A DNA stretch of 6,320 nucleotides from Anaerolineae bacterium (GTDB lineage Bacteria > Chloroflexota > Anaerolineae > Promineifilales > Promineifilaceae): NCBI GenBank assembly GCA_028284105.1, contig JANQSK010001070.1:1-6320 (forward strand), given 5' to 3'. Under the pieces are notes generated by a model, which was not told the origin of the DNA, ran no database searches, and saw only the letters and a list, made by a program, of their open reading frames with translations. The translations under genes were made by a program, and so were the position numbers. Each line of letters opens with the position of its first letter. The stretch's first letter is position 1. Below are positions 1 through 4,230 of the stretch, one piece after another.

Positions 1-1
1 G

Positions 2-454
2 ACCGACCAACAACAGCACGCCTATGTCTTGCGTTCTGGCGAAACAGACGCTCCAGAAGGGCTTAAAGCGGCGTTAGCCACTGGGAATCGTTTGCAAGAT
101 ATTCATATGGAAATGATGGCTGAGGGGAAAATGGGAAATGAAGTGTTGCATAACACACTATCCCAAGCCCAAAAAGAAGGCATCAATGCCACGGTGTACA
201 GCCACCCACTCGGCTATCACGGCCATGCCGCAGGACCAACCATTGGACTTTGGGATCAGCAAGGTGGCGTTCCCGGTAGAGGGGATTATCCCGTCTTCAA
301 TAACACCGCTTATTCGATAGAGCTTAATATTCAGCAAGACATTCCTGAGTGGGATAATCAATCAATTCGAATTATGCTTGAGGAAGATGCCAGTTTCTTT
401 AACGGAGAAATGCGCTGGCTAGACGGCCGTCTAACAGATTTTCATCTTATTTAA
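2..454 (+). CDS. M24 family metallopeptidase (Xaa-Pro aminopeptidase/dipeptidase type), C-terminal part
   Basis: The reading frame is open from the first bases, so the gene starts before the window; only about 150 C-terminal residues are here. The 'pita-bread' M24 fold hydrolyses peptides, often next to proline, with a two-metal centre held by Asp, Asp, His, Glu and Glu. Three ligand regions are visible: HPLGYHGHAAGPTIG (coded from about 203), SIELN (Glu codon 320-322) and MLEEDA (Glu codons 380-385). The two Asp ligands would lie upstream of the window. The segment GLWDQQGGVPGRGDYPV and the ending LDGRLTDFHLI match a subgroup of long M24 proteins that I recognise from memory. The TTG at 29 is not a credible start, because the frame and family-like sequence (QQHAYVLRSGETDAPEG) run through it. 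Whether the protein is exported cannot be judged without the N-terminus. It converges on the dehydrogenase unit, so no operon link is implied. Confidence 0.9.
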   Translation, partial: TDQQQHAYVLRSGETDAPEGLKAALATGNRLQDIHMEMMAEGKMGNEVLHNTLSQAQKEGINATVYSHPLGYHGHAAGPTIGLWDQQGGVPGRGDYPVFNNTAYSIELNIQQDIPEWDNQSIRIMLEEDASFFNGEMRWLDGRLTDFHLI

Positions 455-506
455 GATAAATCATTGATGCCAGTCAAAAATATGTCATTCTTTCAATGGG
501 GAACAT

Positions 507-528
507 TACGAATTTGCTACAATTCGTA
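507..528 (+). terminator. weak AT-rich hairpin, possible terminator of the M24 gene
   Basis: An 8-bp perfect inverted repeat, TACGAATT and AATTCGTA, encloses a 6-base loop about 50 bases after the M24 stop. On the plus strand it is followed by TTTATTTG, a broken T-tract. The stem has only two G-C pairs, so it would be a weak intrinsic terminator, or chance. A second AT-only palindrome (TTTATTT-G-AAATAAA, 529-543) adjoins it. Confidence 0.35.
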
Positions 529-539
529 TTTATTTGAAA

Positions 540-585
540 TAAAAAAAGCATCTTTCGAGCACACATTGATCTCAAAAGATGCTTT
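540..585 (-). terminator. intrinsic terminator of the acyl-CoA dehydrogenase unit
   Basis: The arms at 545-559 and 571-585 pair over 15 positions with one internal mismatch, around an 11-base loop. Read on the minus strand, the stem ends in GCTTT and runs straight into a T-run (complement of the A-run 541-547), then ATTTC. It lies about 70 bases beyond the stop of the downstream dehydrogenase gene. The plus-strand side has no T-tract, so it should work mainly for minus-strand transcripts. Confidence 0.85.
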
Positions 586-653
586 GGTAAAGTTAAATTT
601 TGGAAACCGCTTAGATTAGGCGTCTAAAAACGAAATAAGTCAGCCCAGCCTAT

Positions 654-1877
654 TTAATGATCAGGCCCAGTTGGCACATCTTTAAACGGAATCGCCTTAT
701 CCACACGAGGCTCTGGGGGTAGTCCCAAAACCCGCTCGGCGATGATGTTCAGCATAATTTCATCCGTCCCGCCTGCAATACGCAAACCGGGGAGCGCCAT
801 AAAGTTCTCCACGAAGAGGGCATTTTCTGGATCATCTTGCTCTGGATCCCATTGGATGCCCTGTTGTTCCAACAGATCAATCGCAAACGAAGCCATGTCT
901 TGACCTTTTGCAGCGGCAACGAGCTTACCAATTGAGCTTTCTGGACCGGGCTCATCACCGCGAGACAAGGCTGTTAAAGTCCGATACTCCGTAAATTTAA
1001 GCCCAGCCTCTTGCACGTACCAGGAAGCCAGTTTTGAACGCACCGTGCTGTCTTCAATGGCGGGTTCATCATCAATGCTCAATCGTTCAGCCAGTGCTTT
1101 AACCGTTTCAAAGTTCGCCGTAACGCCTCCACCCCCAATGCTCGCCCGCTCATTCATGAGCGTCGTTAACGCCACGCGCCATCCTTTACCCACATCCCCG
1201 AGGCGCATGCTGTCTGGAATACGAACATCGGTTAAAAAGACTTCATTAAATGAAGAGCCACCCGACATCTGTTTAATCGGCCGTACTTCAACGCCAGGGG
1301 ATTTCATATCCACACAGAAATAGGTCAACCCTCTGTGCTTGGGTACATTGGGGTCCGTTCGGGTCACCAAAATCGCATAGCTAGCATATTGAGCAACCGT
1401 TGTCCAAATCTTTTGTCCATTAACAATCCAATCGTCACCGTCGGGAACTGCGCTCGTTTGTAAAGCGGCTAAATCCGACCCTGCCGCAGGTTCACTAAAT
1501 AGCTGGCACCAAATCTCTTCACCGCTTGCCAATTTGGGCAAAAATTTGGCCATCATCTCTTCTGTACCGTACGTCATAATGGTTGGGGCAGCCATCCCTT
1601 GCCCAATGCCAAAGTAAGAGCCCATATACGGTGTGTCTAACTTAGCTTCTTCTTGATTAAATATGACCTGCTCAATCGCTGAAGCGCCTCGACCACCAAA
1701 CTGTTTTGGCCATGTAATACAAGCCCACCCCCCATCTGATTTACGTTTTTGCCAAAATTGGGCTCGTTGAACTTCTGTTTTTCCTGATAGCTCTGCTTCA
1801 GTTGGCACATTCGCCTCAAGCCAAGCTCGTGCTTCTGCTCGGAATTCTGCTTCTTTTTGGGTATCGTCAAAATTCAT
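654..1877 (-). CDS. acyl-CoA dehydrogenase, catalytic subunit of a probable heteromeric pair
   Basis: A 407-residue flavoprotein of the acyl-CoA dehydrogenase family, which oxidises the C2-C3 bond of an acyl-CoA in the cytoplasm and passes electrons to ETF. The FAD/substrate motif is CQLFSEPAAGSDLA (about 124-137), followed by GQKIWTT (154-160). The C-terminal motif GGTDEIMLNIIAERVLGLP (369-387) is typical of this family. The Glu used by medium-chain enzymes just before the C-terminal Gly-Thr is replaced by Gly369. Glu243 in MNERASIGG sits where isovaleryl-CoA dehydrogenase, and the mycobacterial FadE26-type subunit, carry the catalytic base. The start was placed at the second ATG: it has AAGGAA six bases upstream, family-like sequence (MNFDDTQKEAEF) begins there, and the nine extra codons upstream come from an intergenic repeat. 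It lies 53 bp after the partner gene and is probably co-transcribed with it. The substrate is unknown; branched, sterol side-chain or dicarboxylic acyl-CoAs are known for such pairs. Confidence 0.93.
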   Translation of the reverse strand: MNFDDTQKEAEFRAEARAWLEANVPTEAELSGKTEVQRAQFWQKRKSDGGWACITWPKQFGGRGASAIEQVIFNQEEAKLDTPYMGSYFGIGQGMAAPTIMTYGTEEMMAKFLPKLASGEEIWCQLFSEPAAGSDLAALQTSAVPDGDDWIVNGQKIWTTVAQYASYAILVTRTDPNVPKHRGLTYFCVDMKSPGVEVRPIKQMSGGSSFNEVFLTDVRIPDSMRLGDVGKGWRVALTTLMNERASIGGGGVTANFETVKALAERLSIDDEPAIEDSTVRSKLASWYVQEAGLKFTEYRTLTALSRGDEPGPESSIGKLVAAAKGQDMASFAIDLLEQQGIQWDPEQDDPENALFVENFMALPGLRIAGGTDEIMLNIIAERVLGLPPEPRVDKAIPFKDVPTGPDH

Positions 1878-1883
1878 GATTGT

Positions 1884-1889
1884 TTCCTT
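1884..1889 (-). promoter_or_regulatory. ribosome binding site that fixes the dehydrogenase start at 1877
   Basis: On the minus strand AAGGAA precedes the ATG at 1877-1875 by six bases. The upstream in-frame ATG (1904-1902) lies inside a palindromic repeat and has no comparable purine block, so the internal ATG is preferred. Confidence 0.75.
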
Positions 1890-1890
1890 A

Positions 1891-1920
1891 CTGGATTCCC
1901 GCATTCAAGGGAATGACAGG
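1891..1920. repeat. dRS3-like dispersed palindromic repeat (ATTCCC-N8-GGGAAT)
   Basis: ATTCCC (1895-1900) and GGGAAT (1909-1914) are perfect inverted 6-mers eight bases apart, within a context reading CTGGATTCCC on one side and GGGAATGACAGG on the other. Known background: the same ATTCCC-N8-GGGAAT arrangement defines the neisserial dRS3 repeat, and very similar CTGTCATTCCC...GGGAATCCAG elements occur between genes in many proteobacteria. It fills most of the 53-bp gap between the two dehydrogenase genes. It could fold in the mRNA between the cistrons and affect stability or relative expression, but that is inference. Only one copy is in the window. Confidence 0.65.
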
Positions 1921-1930
1921 GTCTATTTTG

Positions 1931-3046
1931 TTATGCCTCAACGCGATCAGCGGCTTTGATGAGCTTGTCAGCCCACACGCGTTCACTGCCAATCACCACC
2001 GACAGCACTTTGGCGCGACGGTAATAAAATTGGCAATCCACTTCCCATGTAAAGCCCATCCCGCCATGCGTCTGGATGCTTTCTTTGGATGAGAAGTAGT
2101 AAGCTTGCGTGCTGCCAACGCGGGCTGTTGCCGCAGCTAATGGCAGCTCAGGCGCATCACTATTCAGCGCCCAAGCCCCATAGTAGGCATTAGAGCGAGC
2201 AAGGGTATTTTTGACATACATGTTGGCGAGTTTGTGTTTGATAGCTTGGAATGAACCAATCGGTCGACCAAAAGCATATCGCTCCATGGCATGTGCTTTT
2301 GCCATCGCCAAACAGGTCTCGGACCCGCCGAGCTGTTCCCAAGCGTATAAAACGGCTGCACGATCAAGAATCTTTTGGAGCATAGACCACCCTTCACCGT
2401 CCACTCCTAACAGTTCAGCCGAAGCCCCGTTCAATATGACATTGGCATGATTCAAGCTCGGGTCAATGGTGTTGATCGATTCAAAGCTAATGCCTTCTTG
2501 TCGCAATGGCACCAAATAGAGGGAGGCTCCATCTCCGTTTTCGCTTTTGGCAGCAACAATAATGATTTGCGCAATTTCGGCATCGGCGACTGTTGTTTTA
2601 CGGCCGTAAATCTTTCCATTCTCCACAACCGTTTCCAGCGTTGCCGGTGATGTGGCACCGGCTTTTTCAGCGTAGGCCAGCGTCCCAATCACAGCACCTT
2701 CAGCCAGTTGGGGTAACCATTTTTGCTTTTGTGCCTCACTCCCAGCCTGCAAAATCGCTTCAGTGGCTAAGTAGACAGAAGAAGCAAACGGGACTGGTGC
2801 ACAAACGCGTCCAAGCTCCTCAGCCACAAGCACCAACTCAAGATAGCTCATGCCTAGGCCGCCATACTCTTCAGGAATCGCTGTGCCGGCCCATCCTTGC
2901 GCCACAATTTGTTGCCAAAGATCGGCCGCATATCGTTCATTGCCTTCTAACACACGGCGCACAACTTCAGGTGGGCAGTTAGCTTTGAGAAAAGTACGGG
3001 CAGCATCCCGTACGAAAATTTGGTCTTCGTTAAACTCAAAGTTCAT
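1931..3046 (-). CDS. acyl-CoA dehydrogenase, non-canonical partner subunit
   Basis: A 371-residue acyl-CoA dehydrogenase fold protein. Visible features are the N-terminal helical domain (MNFEFNEDQIFVRDAARTFL), AIPEEYGGLGMSYLELVLVAEELGR (about 57-80), ERYAFGRPIGSFQAIKHKLANM (255-276) and HGGMGFTWEVDCQFYYRRAK (327-346). The normal FAD-binding TEP..GSD motif is replaced by YAEKAGATSP (about 125-134), and the C-terminal Gly-Thr-x-x-Ile segment is absent. No Glu occupies either known catalytic-base position in my manual alignment. This matches the second subunit of alpha2-beta2 dehydrogenases such as mycobacterial FadE27 or FadE29, or the small pimeloyl-CoA dehydrogenase subunit, which need a catalytic partner. 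That partner is plausibly the gene 53 bp downstream. The start ATG at 3046 has AAGGAA 11 bases upstream, a slightly long spacing, and the family alignment begins there. Confidence 0.9.
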   Translation of the reverse strand: MNFEFNEDQIFVRDAARTFLKANCPPEVVRRVLEGNERYAADLWQQIVAQGWAGTAIPEEYGGLGMSYLELVLVAEELGRVCAPVPFASSVYLATEAILQAGSEAQKQKWLPQLAEGAVIGTLAYAEKAGATSPATLETVVENGKIYGRKTTVADAEIAQIIIVAAKSENGDGASLYLVPLRQEGISFESINTIDPSLNHANVILNGASAELLGVDGEGWSMLQKILDRAAVLYAWEQLGGSETCLAMAKAHAMERYAFGRPIGSFQAIKHKLANMYVKNTLARSNAYYGAWALNSDAPELPLAAATARVGSTQAYYFSSKESIQTHGGMGFTWEVDCQFYYRRAKVLSVVIGSERVWADKLIKAADRVEA

Positions 3047-3109
3047 CTGATATATAGTTCCTTCTGACTGGAAATCGGTTGATTTTGGATCGATATTGTT
3101 TGCTCATAA

Positions 3110-3137
3110 ATCATATCTTGATAGGTTAAATTGTCCA
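3110..3137 (-). promoter_or_regulatory. predicted sigma-70 promoter of the dehydrogenase unit
   Basis: Minus-strand TGGACA (3132-3137; five of six match to TTGACA) and TATGAT (3110-3115; five of six match to TATAAT) are separated by 16 bases. It lies between the upstream VOC terminator and the dehydrogenase start, leaving a leader of roughly 55-60 bases. No operator was recognised nearby. Confidence 0.55.
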
Positions 3138-3150
3138 ATCCACCCATTAA

Positions 3151-3176
3151 TCAAAAAAGCTGCTTAGCGCAGCTTT
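3151..3176 (-). terminator. intrinsic terminator of the VOC gene
   Basis: A perfect 8-bp stem (AAAGCTGC at 3156-3163, GCAGCTTT at 3169-3176) encloses a 5-base loop. On the minus strand it is followed by a run of six T (complement of 3153-3158). It lies about 65 bases after the VOC stop and just upstream of the dehydrogenase promoter, so it separates the two transcription units. Confidence 0.85.
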
Positions 3177-3239
3177 GTGATCAAATATTTATTCAGATGA
3201 TGGTCAAAATATGTCCATAATCTCTAAGGCTCAACTCGA

Positions 3240-3611
3240 TTACTCCCCACCTAGAATATCTAAAATATTACCTGCTGGATCAACCACTTGTAACCAAAAT
3301 GTGCCAGGCTGCATGGCATTGGGTTGATCATGAATCATGGGCTGATTATCTACTTTTAGCTGTTCAAATAAAGCGCCAACAGAATCAACCCCAATCATGA
3401 CAGAAGCTCGGACGCTTTTTTCCGCTAACTCATTCTTTTGATAGCCAGCCCCGATCCACATTTCAATGTCTCCCGCTTTGCCATAAATCTCCCCTGGCCC
3501 AAATTCGGCCGTTTTTTCAAACCCAAAATATTTTTCATAATAAGCTTGGCACAGCTCTAATTCATCTACATAGATTAACAGGAATTTTAAATCTTTAATT
3601 TGAACAGTCAT
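3240..3611 (-). CDS. small VOC-superfamily protein (glyoxalase/bleomycin-resistance fold), probably metal-free
   Basis: A 123-residue single-domain protein with two beta-alpha-beta modules. The first half is LKFLLIYVDELELCQAYYEKYFGFE (about 8-32) ending with GDIEMWIG (48-54). The second is VRASVMIGVDSVGALFEQLK (67-86) ending with WLQVVDPAGNILDILG (106-121). The DPxGN turn is a signature of the superfamily. Enzymes of this fold use His/Glu metal ligands. Here the first-strand His is replaced by Lys/Phe, the third ligand position is Ala/Ser, and the final Glu is Asp118; only Glu50 fits a ligand position. A binding or resistance role is therefore as likely as catalysis. The start is secure: GAGGTG lies four bases before the ATG. 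The gene has its own predicted promoter and a strong terminator, so it is probably a single-gene unit. Substrate unknown. Confidence 0.85.
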   Translation of the reverse strand: MTVQIKDLKFLLIYVDELELCQAYYEKYFGFEKTAEFGPGEIYGKAGDIEMWIGAGYQKNELAEKSVRASVMIGVDSVGALFEQLKVDNQPMIHDQPNAMQPGTFWLQVVDPAGNILDILGGE

Positions 3612-3630
3612 TTTTCACCTCGCAGAAGCA

Positions 3631-3642
3631 GAACATTTGTTC
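3631..3642. promoter_or_regulatory. short palindrome at the predicted VOC transcription start
   Basis: GAACATTTGTTC has five-base arms (GAACA/TGTTC) around two central bases. It begins immediately downstream of the predicted -10 box and covers the likely start point, a position where a repressor could bind. The GAAC-N4-GTTC spacing equals the core of the Gram-positive LexA box, but the outer bases differ and a 12-base palindrome can arise by chance. Operator function is inference only. Confidence 0.3.
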
Positions 3643-3643
3643 C

Positions 3644-3672
3644 ATTCTAATAGTTGACCATTCAAATTGCAA
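3644..3672 (-). promoter_or_regulatory. predicted sigma-70 promoter of the VOC gene
   Basis: Minus-strand TTGCAA (3667-3672) and TAGAAT (3644-3649) are 17 bases apart, matching the housekeeping consensus at four and five of six positions. The predicted start lies near 3637, giving a leader of about 25 bases before the ATG. It occupies the 80-bp space after the RidA stop; no terminator is visible there, so read-through from RidA is also possible. Confidence 0.5.
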
Positions 3673-3691
3673 GCCAATGAATATGATTTAA

Positions 3692-4192
3692 CTATCCATC
3701 TATTTCTACTTCTGCTTCAATTTCAACCGGAATATCCATTGGCAAGCCGGCCATGCCAACGGCAGAACGAGCGTGTGTGCCGCGATCGGGTCCATAAAGT
3801 TCCAGAATAAGATCACTGAAGCCATTGATGACGGAGGGCTGTTGATTAAATCCGGGGGCGGTGTTGACCATGCCAAAAACACGAAGCCAAGCAGAAATGC
3901 GATCCAAGCTGCCAAGCTCCATTTTTAAACTGCTCAAAATGGCGAGACCTGTCGCTTTGGCAGATTCATACGCTTCTTCAACAGTGACATCTTGCCCTAC
4001 TTTGCCTAACGGCCGTTTCAGAGACCCATCTGGATTGAGCGGCCCATGCCCCGACACAAAGACACGATTCCCACGCACGCGCACCCACGGAAACGGGAGC
4101 ACCATGCCTGGTGGCAGTTGAATGGGTGCAGGAAGCACCAGTCCCATCCCATTTAATTTTGCTTCAATCGAATCATTTGTTTGTTTGTTCAT
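3692..4192 (-). CDS. RidA/YjgF/YER057c/UK114 family protein
   Basis: A 166-residue member of the RidA superfamily, whose best-known members are cytoplasmic trimers that hydrolyse reactive enamine/imine intermediates made by PLP enzymes. The chorismate-mutase-like core runs from about 35 to 165, with NRVFVSGHGP (42-51), VTVEEAYESAKATGLAILSSL (69-89) and ARSAVGMAGLPMDIPVEIEAEVEI (141-164). Arg142 and Glu157 are 15 residues apart, exactly as Arg105 and Glu120 of E. coli RidA, so the active-site pair looks intact. It is about 35-40 residues longer than E. coli RidA, mainly at the N-terminus (PAPIQLPPGMVLPFPWV) and mid-region. This fits a longer subfamily common in catabolic settings, whose exact substrate is often unknown. 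The ATG is preceded by GGAGG at a seven-base spacing. It lies 38 bp downstream of the STAND gene, so the two are likely co-transcribed. Confidence 0.9.
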   Translation of the reverse strand: MNKQTNDSIEAKLNGMGLVLPAPIQLPPGMVLPFPWVRVRGNRVFVSGHGPLNPDGSLKRPLGKVGQDVTVEEAYESAKATGLAILSSLKMELGSLDRISAWLRVFGMVNTAPGFNQQPSVINGFSDLILELYGPDRGTHARSAVGMAGLPMDIPVEIEAEVEIDG

Positions 4193-4215
4193 CCCTCTTC
4201 CTCCGCAAATTACCT

Positions 4216-4227
4216 GTTCAATTGAAC
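4216..4227. repeat. perfect 12-bp palindrome between the STAND and RidA genes
   Basis: GTTCAATTGAAC is perfectly self-complementary. It lies 3 bases beyond the STAND stop codon and about 11 bases upstream of the RidA ribosome binding site. There is no loop and no T-tract, so it does not look like a terminator. It could be a protein-binding site or chance. Confidence 0.35.
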
Positions 4228-4230
4228 TGT

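Noticed and set aside
1045..1323. Plus-strand open frame of 92 codons opposite the dehydrogenase gene
   Set aside because: It lies entirely antisense to a confident coding region, has no family resemblance and reads as low-complexity antisense translation.
2593..2982. Plus-strand open frame of 129 codons opposite the partner dehydrogenase
   Set aside because: It is fully antisense to a well-recognised acyl-CoA dehydrogenase; its His/Pro/Gln-rich composition is typical of a shadow frame.
3047..3239. Possible small gene or regulatory RNA between the VOC and dehydrogenase genes
   Set aside because: The space is explained by a terminator hairpin and a promoter; no frame with a ribosome binding site was found.
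4176..4189. Three tandem TTTG units (AACA on the coding strand) directly after the RidA start codon, suggesting slipped-strand phase variation
   Set aside because: Three copies are too few for efficient slippage, and the repeat simply encodes a polar N-terminus (NKQTN).
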